From: G963677085 sp963677085
GTDB taxonomy: Bacteria; Planctomycetota; Planctomycetia; Pirellulales; Thermoguttaceae
Assembly (NCBI GenBank): GCA_963677085.2
Contig: CAXXFH010000004.1
Location: forward strand, 5,270,001-5,334,000
Direction: 5' to 3'
Length of the DNA stretch: 64,000 nt
The translations under genes were made by a program, and so were the position numbers. Of the stretch, positions 31,592 to 39,423 are shown in pieces. The notes beneath the pieces are model-generated. The model ran no database searches. It was not told the DNA's origin and saw nothing but the letters and a program-made list of their open reading frames with translations. Position 1 is the first letter of the stretch; the number at the start of each line of letters is the position of its first letter.

Positions 31592-33184
31592 TTAATTCTT
31601 CAAATTCGGACGATATATTTCCTGCACCTCGCGTGCGCTCAAGGGGCGATCGTACAATAGCAACTCGTCAGCCAATCCAGCCCAAGGTTCTGAACCAGAA
31701 AACGCGCCTATACGAATCGCTTGGGGGGAGGAGGCTCGCACTAGATCGAAATGGTCGCGCACTCCTAGCAAGGTGGTGTCAACGGATTGACCATCGAGAT
31801 AGAGCGTAATCGGACGACCCGGCTCGACCACCGCGGCGACATGAGTCCAACGACGGGGTGCTACGGCGGGAACCGAATAGACATCGACTTGACCATAAAG
31901 CGTGAACATCAATCGCCGGTGTCCCTGGCCGGCGACAACATCTTCTGCATCGACCGCCAAGCCGATTCCACAGGTCGTGCCATCGTTGGTGCTGCCGCAG
32001 TTGGCCATTAATCGTCGGACGCCGGTCGACATTTGCGGCACCCACACCCAGGCGGCCACGCTGAACCCTTTTTCCAGGTCCAGCATTTCGGTGTCGTCGA
32101 GAACCACGTGCGCGCCTTGGCCGTCGAACTTGACGGCCCGGTCGTCATCGTGGCCCGAGACACCGTGCCAACCGTTGGAAACCATGCCCTCGATCCGGCC
32201 GAACGCTTCCTTACTGCCCAAGACTTCCAAACTTCGGGCCTCAGCCGGTTCGTCGAAGGGCAGGTATAGCAGCGGTTTGGTGGCCAGAATACGCGTTTTA
32301 CGCACGCCTTGAAGGATTTCGCGGGAGAATTCGACCGATTCGGCGGGTATCCGTTGGACCAACGTGTCAAACTGTGCGATGCGTGCCGCCTGGCCTGCGG
32401 TCAAACGTTCGGTGACCTGCGAAGATCGAGCGGTAGCGCCGCCGACCACGTCGACCTCGCCTTGGAAAACGGCTACGGACGTCACCCCGTCGGCTGTGAC
32501 CTCCACGCCAAATTCCGTCCCCCGGTCCGTGATGGTGGCCGAAGGCGTCTCGACACAAAAACCGACAGCCCTCGTCGGCACCCGCGCGGCCAGTTTGCCA
32601 AGTCCCAACGCCCCAGCGTTTCGGTCGTCGACGCGGTACTTTGCCGGGCCTTCGAGGATCAGCCGCGTGCCCGTGTCGTAGGTGATCTCCACCAGCCCGG
32701 CGGTTAAGTGCAAATCACAATCTCGACGAAGATGGCCCGACGGTTGAGGGCGCCAACTGTCTTTAGCCCAACGGCATTCGTGCTGCCCGGTGATGCGAGC
32801 AACGATCGGTGGCAGCGGCTCCGATGCCGATTGAGCCGTTTCAGAGTGCGGCCAACGACGTCCGACCAGCAATACCAAAGCGGCCAGAAAGACGACGGTT
32901 AACGAGGTGACGGCTACCCAAAAGGCAACACGAGGATGGCTGCGGTCGCGGAGATGGCGGGCCAAATGGCTCAGTTCCTCGACGTTGCCCACCACAAGTT
33001 CTTCGCGAAACCGGGCGTCGCCCAATAGGACGTCGCGAAACTGGCGATGCAGGTAGACTTCGCGTACGAAATGTTTCACGTGCGCGTCGTCGCCTTCCAG
33101 CCAGTTTTCAAGCCGATCGACGTCGGCGTCGCAGAGCACTCCGTCGAGGTAATCGGTTACCATGGCGAGGCCGTTGTCGCTCAT
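31592..33184 (-). CDS. FecR-domain membrane anti-sigma/sensor with LamG-type ectodomain, module 3
   Basis: A 530-residue protein overlapping the sigma gene by 4 nt (ATGA). The cytosolic part starts MSDNGLAMVTDYLDGVLCDADVDRL; the membrane segment is VAFWVAVTSLTVVFLAALVLLVG (about 85-108), very similar to that of module 2. ITGQHECRW and a FecR-type domain follow (LILEGPAKYRVDDRNAGALG, ITDRGTEFGVEV, SVAVFQGEVDVVG, LTAGQAARI). From about 300 to the end there is a LamG-type domain: LLYLPFDEPAEARSLEV, AVKFDGQGAHVVLDDTEM, GFSVAAWVWVP, ITLYLDGQSVD, GLADELLLYDRPLSAREVQE. Confidence 0.87.
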   Translation of the reverse strand: MSDNGLAMVTDYLDGVLCDADVDRLENWLEGDDAHVKHFVREVYLHRQFRDVLLGDARFREELVVGNVEELSHLARHLRDRSHPRVAFWVAVTSLTVVFLAALVLLVGRRWPHSETAQSASEPLPPIVARITGQHECRWAKDSWRPQPSGHLRRDCDLHLTAGLVEITYDTGTRLILEGPAKYRVDDRNAGALGLGKLAARVPTRAVGFCVETPSATITDRGTEFGVEVTADGVTSVAVFQGEVDVVGGATARSSQVTERLTAGQAARIAQFDTLVQRIPAESVEFSREILQGVRKTRILATKPLLYLPFDEPAEARSLEVLGSKEAFGRIEGMVSNGWHGVSGHDDDRAVKFDGQGAHVVLDDTEMLDLEKGFSVAAWVWVPQMSTGVRRLMANCGSTNDGTTCGIGLAVDAEDVVAGQGHRRLMFTLYGQVDVYSVPAVAPRRWTHVAAVVEPGRPITLYLDGQSVDTTLLGVRDHFDLVRASSPQAIRIGAFSGSEPWAGLADELLLYDRPLSAREVQEIYRPNLKN

Positions 33185-33708
33185 CGTCCGACCTCCCCGG
33201 CCAGACGCCGCTCAATACAATCGCGCACCTTCACCCGCGTGCGGTGCAACAGGGTGCGGACCGCGCCGTCGCCGATCTCCAGCCTTTCAGCGATCGTCGG
33301 TGGGCTCAGGTCGTCGACGTACCGCAACTCCAACGCGCGCCGGGCGCGGCCGTGGACGAACTTCAAGCATTCGCGAAGCAACTGCCGCCGGGGACTAAGC
33401 TCGACCGCCATGCGTTCGCAGGTAGCCTCGATGCGTTCGACAATCTGTTCGGAAAAGACATGGCGGTCAATCGCTTTGGTACGCCGTGCCTTGAGGACTT
33501 CGTATTTGGCGATCCCGAGCACCCAGGGGACAAACGGCTGGTCGGCGTCGTAATCGTCGAACTTGCGAACCAACACCACGGCCACGCGGCCGAGGATGTC
33601 CTCGGTCTGGTGGAAGTCGGGCACCAGCGAAGCGATGAAGGCAGCCACGGTGGGTTGGGCCTCCGTCCAAAGCTGGGCGAGTCGTTCGGATTGGTCCAGT
33701 GCGGTCAT
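33181..33708 (-). CDS. ECF-type RNA polymerase sigma factor, module 3
   Basis: A 175-residue factor from ATG 33708 (MTALDQSERLAQLWTEAQPT). It differs from the other three: region 2 is FIASLVPDFHQTEDILGRVAVVLVRKFDDYD and region 4 is LELRYVDDLSPPTIAERLEIGDGAVRTLLHRTRVKVRDCI. This is a different ECF subgroup, so each module may have its own promoter specificity. A TTG at 33729 would add seven residues. The stop overlaps the FecR start. Confidence 0.85.
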   Translation of the reverse strand: MTALDQSERLAQLWTEAQPTVAAFIASLVPDFHQTEDILGRVAVVLVRKFDDYDADQPFVPWVLGIAKYEVLKARRTKAIDRHVFSEQIVERIEATCERMAVELSPRRQLLRECLKFVHGRARRALELRYVDDLSPPTIAERLEIGDGAVRTLLHRTRVKVRDCIERRLAGEVGR

Positions 33709-34266
33709 GGGGCTCAGGAGCGAGCGCAAATGAGTTCAGGAAAACAAGAATGGTCCTAGTTTCGATAGTACTCTCCATGCCCCGGGGCTCTTGTTACAGA
33801 AAAACCGGGAAATGCTGGAAATCGGTTCGTAGAGACGGGTTCAGGACGGGTTTTCTCGGTTTTGGCGGCGGCCGAAAACCGGCAGAACTACGCTGTGCCC
33901 CGCCGAAGTGACTAGCGATCCGTCAGGCATTGTCTGACCGACCGGGTGCCACTGGCTGCTTGTCAACCAGTGTGGGTCAGAGTGAGAGGTGAATGGCCTG
34001 ACGACGGAAATTTCACGGGATTACGACGAGTTGGCCCTTGTTGTTCCCCGACATTCTCCCGTTATTGTCGTCCGAGGTTTTGGCAGTTTGTGGAGAGGTT
34101 TTCCGTTAAGGTGATGGATCCTGCATTCACTGGCTGACAAGCGGCCAGTGGCACCCGGCGTGGAAGAAACTCTCCCCTCTCCCCTCCGGGGAGAGGGGCA
34201 GTGGGTGAGGGGTAAATGTGTTAGGGTATATTTCAACAGCCACATCCGCACCGCTTCAATCCGCCC
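33709..34266. other. Intergenic region with MITE-like element and GC-rich repeats
   Basis: This 558-bp gap holds the upstream region of the module 3 sigma gene, the inverted-repeat element 33942-34158 and a GC-rich repeat at 34172-34211 whose inverted partner starts at the very end of the regulator gene. No gene is visible. Confidence 0.5.
33942..34158. repeat. MITE-like element with 31-bp inverted termini
   Basis: CCGGGTGCCACTGGCTGCTT and the following 11 bases (33942-33972) recur as the reverse complement at 34128-34158 with 29 of 31 bases identical. The interior of 155 bp has no frame of interest. Partial copies: GTGTCACTGGCTGCTTGTG near 48094 and CACTGGCAGAGCCAGTGGCAC near 35724. No target-site duplication is obvious. 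Confidence 0.7.
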
Positions 34267-34310
34267 TCACCCGACGGCTTCGCCGTCACCCTCCCCCGCT
34301 TGGCAGGAGT
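34172..34310. repeat. Inverted pair of GC-rich repeats overlapping the regulator 3' end
   Basis: One copy is 34172-34211 (CTCCCCTCTCCCCTCCGGGG...GGGTGAGGGG), the other 34263-34310 (CCGCCCTCACCCGACGG, CTTCGCCGTC, CCTCCCCC). The second runs about 44 bp into the coding region of the regulator gene, where it encodes the last residues QAGEGDGEAVG. Confidence 0.7.
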
Positions 34311-35487
34311 GGGTGCCCGATTGCGAACGTTGATGACGCCGTGCGCGGTATTGTGCCGGTGTTGAGCCCGTCTGGCGGCGGAAGACGGTCGTTAGATATT
34401 GCACATAGCTGAAGCCCGTGCGACGTGCAATCTGCTGGATCGACAGCGAACTAGTGTCGAGGAGCCGTTTGACCTGTTCGATTTGCACACGTTGAATCTC
34501 GGCGTGAATCGTGCGTCCGAGGACGGTGCGAAAACGTTTTTCGAGCGTCGAACAAGAAACGGCCACTTGGTCGAGTACATCGCGGAGTTGGATGCCTTCG
34601 CAGGCGTGTTGACGGATGAAACGCAACGCGGCAGCGATGTCGGCGTCGTCGACGGCCAGTACATCGGTCGACTGTCGAGCTACCAGACCCAACGGCGGGA
34701 TGAGATACTGCAACTGCCGCGATTTCTTGCGCGACATCATGCGGTCCAGCAGGGCTGCCGCTTCGTAACCCATCTGAAAGGTCCCCTGTTCGACACTGCT
34801 TAGCGGCGGTTGGGTCAACTCGCACATGATTTCGTCGTTGTCGACGCCGATCAGCGCCACGTCGTCGGGCACTGAAAGGTCTAGTGTACGGCACGCTTCC
34901 AGCACATGGCGTGCTCGGGCGTCGTTGCAGGCCATCAGCCCCAACGGGAATTCGAGCGAGGAGAGCCATTCGACGAGGCCTCGTTGCAGATCGCGCCAAT
35001 GTTGGGCCGTGGCATGGCTGCCCACATAAACGCTGCACGGGTAACCGCGCTGATTGACGTATTGCTTGAACACTTCAGCTCGTTCGGCCGACCAACCGTT
35101 GACACGGGTGCGGGGATAGCCGCAGTAGGCGAAGCGTGTCAGGCCGCAGTCGATCAGATGTTCGGCCGCCAGGGTGGCCATCGTTGTGTTGTCGGTTACG
35201 AAGTAAGGGGCCTTGGACGCGGAATCGTACCAGCCGTAGCCGCCGCCGATTCCGACCACCGGCAGCTTCACTCCCTTCAACGCCGCGGCCACTTTGTGGT
35301 CGTCGAAGTCGACGATCAGGCCATCGCCTTTCCAGGTCTTCAAGTCGGGCAACTTCTGAATGGGATCTTCTTCGGCATAAAGACTCCAGTTGCCCACTTC
35401 GTGCATGTAGTGGGCGATGCCGCGGATGATGCCGCGGTCGTACGGCCGCACCAGGTTGATGATTACGGCGACTTGACGGGTCTTCAC
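34267..35487 (-). CDS. XylR-like transcriptional regulator (LacI-type sensor plus AraC-type HTH)
   Basis: A 406-residue cytosolic regulator. Residues 1-270 form a periplasmic-binding-protein-like sugar sensor (VAVIINLVRPYDRGIIRGIAHY at the start, GLMACNDARARHVLEACR, DVALIGVDNDEIMCELTQPPLSSV). The last ~110 residues are an AraC-type double helix-turn-helix (LRDVLDQVAVSCSTLEKRF, LSIQQIARRTGFSYVQYLTTVFRRQTG). This arrangement is that of E. coli XylR and its many planctomycete relatives, which sense a sugar and usually control a neighbouring catabolic operon. It is divergent from the isomerase gene at 36000. Its final ~14 residues are encoded by a dispersed repeat. The gene symbol is withheld because the ligand is unknown. 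Confidence 0.87.
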   Translation of the reverse strand: MKTRQVAVIINLVRPYDRGIIRGIAHYMHEVGNWSLYAEEDPIQKLPDLKTWKGDGLIVDFDDHKVAAALKGVKLPVVGIGGGYGWYDSASKAPYFVTDNTTMATLAAEHLIDCGLTRFAYCGYPRTRVNGWSAERAEVFKQYVNQRGYPCSVYVGSHATAQHWRDLQRGLVEWLSSLEFPLGLMACNDARARHVLEACRTLDLSVPDDVALIGVDNDEIMCELTQPPLSSVEQGTFQMGYEAAALLDRMMSRKKSRQLQYLIPPLGLVARQSTDVLAVDDADIAAALRFIRQHACEGIQLRDVLDQVAVSCSTLEKRFRTVLGRTIHAEIQRVQIEQVKRLLDTSSLSIQQIARRTGFSYVQYLTTVFRRQTGSTPAQYRARRHQRSQSGTHSCQAGEGDGEAVG

Positions 35488-35999
35488 AGTGCAACTCCCT
35501 GCCTAAACCGAAAACAATGATCCGAGTATTCGCTCTCAAGGGGCGAGCATTGTCGGTCTCGGCCAACATTGTCTCGTCCCCCGTCAATCTCTTTGCATGC
35601 CATTAGTTGACGCTTCGCGCCTCTTCGAGCGTCTTTCGTTTGAGTCCCAATTGTTTGCGCGGCGACCTACCAGATCGGAGTGCCGTTGGCTCTGTCAGTG
35701 CTTTGGGCTGTAGACTGCTCCACACTGGCAGAGCCAGTGGCACACACGCGGTCGCGGCTTTTTACGATACGGGTGTCACCCCCAAAACTCTAGCTTCTAG
35801 TTCCCGGGCCCCAGCCCCTATCGGAAAGTATAAACGAATTGCAGAAAGTTGTCATTGACGATCGTCAGTCGACGAGCGATGTTGAAGAGGTACGGTAACG
35901 CGGTACTCGTGGCGTGGCCTTGCGACGATCAGTCCACGCGTTCGGTGACCGTCAGCGGTTGGGAATGCCTTACCTTCGTAAAACAATAGGAGACAAGCC
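35488..35999. promoter_or_regulatory. Divergent control region of regulator and sugar isomerase genes
   Basis: This 512-bp region lies between two divergent starts and should hold both promoters and the operator of the regulator. One partial repeat is visible at 35724-35744 (CACTGGC-AGA-GCCAGTG hairpin followed by GCAC). I cannot point to a specific operator. Small frames have no support. Confidence 0.45.
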
Positions 36000-36824
36000 T
36001 TGGGAAACATCTTCCTAGGAATGAATTTGGAGGCCACCCGGCATCATGACAAGCCGTTTGAATGGGGCGTGGAACGTGCCGCGGAGATCGGCTACGAGTA
36101 CATTGAGCCGATGGTCCACTTCGGCCGCGAACTGATGAGCGAGGCCGGTTACTTCCACACTGTGTCGCTCTTCGACGATCCGCATCGACTGCGTTGTGCT
36201 GCGGAACGAAACGGCCTGAAAATCTCGGGTCTACAGGCTCATGGACCCTTGGGCCGACCCGACTACCATGGCGAGTACCTCAAGCTGGCCATTCGTTGTG
36301 CGGCCGAATGTGGTGCGCCGGTGGTAAACACCGACGAAGGCATCAAGGCCCCGTGGACGACCGAAGAAGAAGACCATGTGTTGATGCGGTACACGCTGCA
36401 AGAGGCCGCCTTTGTTGCCGAGCGGCGTAATGTGCTGATTGGCCTGGAATGCCACGCTCAGTACTCGAAGACGCCCGAGGGACTTGACCGGATCTACCAT
36501 CTGGTCGACTCGCCGTCGATTGGCATCAACCTCGACACGGGCAACGCCTATTTGGCGGGACAAGACCCGTACGCCTGGCTGGAACGCGTGGTCGACCGGC
36601 TCGTGCATCTACATGCCAAGGACATCACGGTGGAGCACTCCGATTCCGAACGCGGAAAAGTTACCGGCACGCCCGTCGGTTGTGCCTGCGGCGACGGCGT
36701 AATCGACTGGGCCCGGGTGATCGACATTTGCCGCAAATGCCCTCGCGATTTGGTCTTCTCGGTCGAATGCGGTACGATCGATCAAGCGAAGCGAAGTTAT
36801 GAGCACCTTAGTTCGTTGTTGTAA
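36000..36824 (+). CDS. Sugar phosphate isomerase/epimerase (xylose isomerase-like TIM barrel)
   Basis: A 274-residue protein. The start is a TTG at 36000 with TAGGAG 7 nt upstream; the next ATG seven codons later has no usable site. The barrel shows EPMVHFG, INLDTGNAYL, HLHAKDI (metal-binding His/Asp) and a late FSVECG strand with the expected Glu. Such enzymes isomerize or epimerize free or phosphorylated sugars with a divalent metal. It is the first gene of a plus-strand series controlled presumably by the divergent XylR-like regulator. No signal peptide, so it acts in the cytosol. Confidence 0.83.
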   Translation: MGNIFLGMNLEATRHHDKPFEWGVERAAEIGYEYIEPMVHFGRELMSEAGYFHTVSLFDDPHRLRCAAERNGLKISGLQAHGPLGRPDYHGEYLKLAIRCAAECGAPVVNTDEGIKAPWTTEEEDHVLMRYTLQEAAFVAERRNVLIGLECHAQYSKTPEGLDRIYHLVDSPSIGINLDTGNAYLAGQDPYAWLERVVDRLVHLHAKDITVEHSDSERGKVTGTPVGCACGDGVIDWARVIDICRKCPRDLVFSVECGTIDQAKRSYEHLSSLL

Positions 36825-36842
36825 TTTGCGTGCAGGTTTGCC

Positions 36843-36923
36843 GGGTGCCATGCCCACGCTTGCGTGGGCATGCAAAAAACCGTTGCGTCGAAGCATGCCC
36901 ACGCAAGCGTGGGCATGGCACCC
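36843..36923. repeat. 31-bp perfect inverted repeat, each arm itself palindromic
   Basis: The arm 36843-36873 (GGGTGCCATGCCCACGCTTG and 11 more bases) is repeated exactly in reverse complement at 36893-36923, with a 19-bp centre. Inside each arm CATGCCCACGC and GCGTGGGCATG also pair. It sits in the 135-bp gap between two plus-strand genes and must form a very stable hairpin or cruciform. It could attenuate transcription between the isomerase and the following genes or be a mobile palindrome. Confidence 0.85.
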
Positions 36924-36959
36924 TGACACGTCACAACAACAATGAGAAGGAGGAGTCTA

Positions 36960-38456
36960 ATGGCTATTCTTCGTCGAGTTGTGCTGACATTGAGCGTCTT
37001 CTTCCTGTTTCTCGCCAGTGCACCGGGGATGGTCTCGGCCGCGTCGGCCACAGAGCTTCTGATCGGTACGGCCACGACCGACATTACACCCGACAGACCG
37101 GTGGCATTGGCCGGGCAGTTTCATCCTCGCGTTACCACGACGGTGGAAACGCCTGTGACGGCGAACATCGTGGCGTTGGAGTCATGCGAGGGCGAAAAGA
37201 CGGTCGAGCAGACGATTTTCGTTTCCTGCGACTTGATTGGCGTGGCACGCGACTTGTTGACGACCATCCGAAAGCAAGTTGCGGCAAAGGAGCCGGGGAT
37301 TGATGTCAGCAAGATCGTCGTTAACGGTACCCATACGCACACGGCGCCCGAGTGTCGCGAAGGGAAATTCTCGCTTCCCGACGACATCATGCAGCCGAAG
37401 GACTACATACAGTTCGCCGCACCGCGGATTGCTGCGGCGATTGTCCAGGCCTGGAAAGACCGCAAGCAGGGCGGGGTTACCTGGGGTCTGTCCCATGCGG
37501 TGGTCGGGCTGAACCGCCGCGCCGTTTACGCCAATGGCAAGGCACAGATGTACGGCAAGACGGATGTGCCGGAATTCCGCCAACTCGAAGGCTACGAAGA
37601 CCACGCCATCGAGTCGTTGTTCTTTTTCGATGGCTTGGGCAAGCTCACGGCCGTTGCGATTAACGTGGTGTGTCCTTCCCAGGAAGTAGAAAGTCGCCGG
37701 GCGATCAACGCCGACTTTTGGCACGAAGTGCGACAGATGCTGCACGAGCGCTACGGCGATGAGATCGTTGTACTCGGGTGGACTGGTGCGGCCGGCGACC
37801 AGTCGCCCCATTTGATGTACCGCAAAGCGGCCGAAGAACGCATGCGGCAGCTCCGCGATCTCACGCGACTGCAAGAGATCGCCCGACGAATCGTCCGCGC
37901 TGTGGACGACACGTACGATGTCGTCGAAAAGGATATTCATGGCGATGTCGTCCTAAGGCATCGGGTCAAGCAACTGACACTCCCGGCACGCATTGTCACC
38001 GACGAGGAATACAAAGAGGCCACGCGAGCATGCCGAGACCTGGAAGCGGATCCCGCGCGGTACGAGAAGAACCGTCGTCGTTGGCTGTGGTATCAGGCCA
38101 CCATAAAACGCTACGAAGCCCAAAAGGAGGGCAAGCCGGAGTTCACGACGGAAGTACACGCGATTCGCTTGGGCGACGTGGCCGTTTGTACCAATCCGTT
38201 TGAACTGTTTGTCGATTTCGGCATACGGATCAAGACGCGAAGTCGAGCGGTACAGACGTTTATTATTCAACTGTCGGGCAACCCGTGCGAAAACCTATAC
38301 GGAGGAGGCGGCTATTTGCCGACCCAACGTGCCGTCGAAGGTGGCCATTACAGCGCGGTAGTTCACAGTTGTGCGGTGGGGCCCGAGGGTGGGCAAGTGT
38401 TGGTCGATCGAACTGTGGAATTGATCAATTCGCTGTGGGCGGAGGCCGACAAGTGA
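36960..38456 (+). CDS. Neutral/alkaline ceramidase-like secreted hydrolase
   Basis: A 498-residue exported protein from ATG 36960 with AAGGAGGAG upstream; signal peptide MAILRRVVLTLSVFFLFLAS ending near VSAA. Family features: IGTATTDITPDRPVALAG at the mature start, VNGTHTHTAPE (zinc-site histidines) and GWTGAAGDQSPH, where ceramidases have the serine-containing GDVSPN motif. It has only the N-terminal ceramidase domain and lacks the C-terminal immunoglobulin-like domain. In planctomycetes such proteins are frequent in carbohydrate loci, and ceramide is not necessarily the substrate. It is translationally coupled to the next gene. Confidence 0.8.
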   Translation: MAILRRVVLTLSVFFLFLASAPGMVSAASATELLIGTATTDITPDRPVALAGQFHPRVTTTVETPVTANIVALESCEGEKTVEQTIFVSCDLIGVARDLLTTIRKQVAAKEPGIDVSKIVVNGTHTHTAPECREGKFSLPDDIMQPKDYIQFAAPRIAAAIVQAWKDRKQGGVTWGLSHAVVGLNRRAVYANGKAQMYGKTDVPEFRQLEGYEDHAIESLFFFDGLGKLTAVAINVVCPSQEVESRRAINADFWHEVRQMLHERYGDEIVVLGWTGAAGDQSPHLMYRKAAEERMRQLRDLTRLQEIARRIVRAVDDTYDVVEKDIHGDVVLRHRVKQLTLPARIVTDEEYKEATRACRDLEADPARYEKNRRRWLWYQATIKRYEAQKEGKPEFTTEVHAIRLGDVAVCTNPFELFVDFGIRIKTRSRAVQTFIIQLSGNPCENLYGGGGYLPTQRAVEGGHYSAVVHSCAVGPEGGQVLVDRTVELINSLWAEADK

Positions 38457-39391
38457 GTAGGCATGTTCTTGCTGTGACGTTGACTACAGCGATTTTGGGT
38501 TCGCTGTCGAGCGCGGAGTGGCTCGCGGCTGAACCTTCCTTGCCACGTTCGCGGGCGGAAGTCGAAGACGTGTTGGCTCGTGCTCCTAAGCCGCCGTCGA
38601 CCGAGGAATTTCATACGTTGAATATTCTCCTTCTGGCAGATGTGAAGGATCATGGCCCCGGCGAACATGATTATCCACTTTGGCAAGAGCAGTGGCAGAC
38701 GTTGCTGGCCACGCATGCGTCGAAGGTCGAAGTGGCTACGGCTCGTCGGTGGCCTACTGAGCAGCAATTGGCCAAGGCTGATCTGCTGGTGATGTACTGC
38801 TATCCGGGAACGCCTAAAGGAAGGACGTTCAGTCATTCGCAAATCGAACAACTTGAAGCGTTTATTTCGGGCGGTGACGGGTATGTGCAGGTGCATTCGG
38901 CGACCTATACCGTTTGCGATTTGGCACAAGGGGATGGTAAAAAACTCTGCTCGGTGGCCGGGGTGATGTTTGGGAATTCGATGCATTGGAGGCATGGCCC
39001 AGTCGAGTTGAAGATCGTTGACGCCTTGCATCCGATCTGCCTGGGTCTGCCAGAAACGATGCGTTTTGTCGACGAACCCTATTGGCCGCCGACCGGCGAC
39101 TTGGGTACGGTACAGGTATTGGCCACGTCCGATGAGAGCGTTCCGCCGGGGGCGGGAAGAAAAACACCCCAGCCCCAGTTGTGGACGCATACCTATGGCA
39201 AAGGACGGGTCGTTGGTTGTGCGCTGGGACATTATTCAACAACGTTCGACGATCCGTACTTTCGTATCTTACTTTTGCGTAGCATGGCATGGGCAGCCGG
39301 CGAGTGTCCTTTTCGATTCGACCCGCTGGTTCTTGTTAAGTCCTTGCCCCATGGCCCTCGGGAAGACATTCGCTCGAATGCAGTCGAGTAG
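38453..39391 (+). CDS. Secreted ThuA-like protein
   Basis: A 312-residue protein. The GTG at 38453 overlaps the preceding stop (GTGA) and has GGAGG 8 nt upstream; it gives the signal peptide MSRHVLAVTLTTAILGSLSSA. The body follows the ThuA/glutamine-amidotransferase-like fold: LNILLLADVKDHGPGEHDYP, ADLLVMYCYPG, YVQVHSATY in place of the usual GLHSA motif, and the late GKGRVVGCALGHYSTTFDDPYFRILLLRSMAWAAG. ThuA-type proteins are linked to sugar (trehalose) use, but the reaction is not settled. The coupling suggests joint function with the ceramidase-like protein. Confidence 0.8.
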   Translation: MSRHVLAVTLTTAILGSLSSAEWLAAEPSLPRSRAEVEDVLARAPKPPSTEEFHTLNILLLADVKDHGPGEHDYPLWQEQWQTLLATHASKVEVATARRWPTEQQLAKADLLVMYCYPGTPKGRTFSHSQIEQLEAFISGGDGYVQVHSATYTVCDLAQGDGKKLCSVAGVMFGNSMHWRHGPVELKIVDALHPICLGLPETMRFVDEPYWPPTGDLGTVQVLATSDESVPPGAGRKTPQPQLWTHTYGKGRVVGCALGHYSTTFDDPYFRILLLRSMAWAAGECPFRFDPLVLVKSLPHGPREDIRSNAVE

Positions 39392-39423
39392 CGGTTCACC
39401 ATTTTTCGTTACGGGATAACCTC

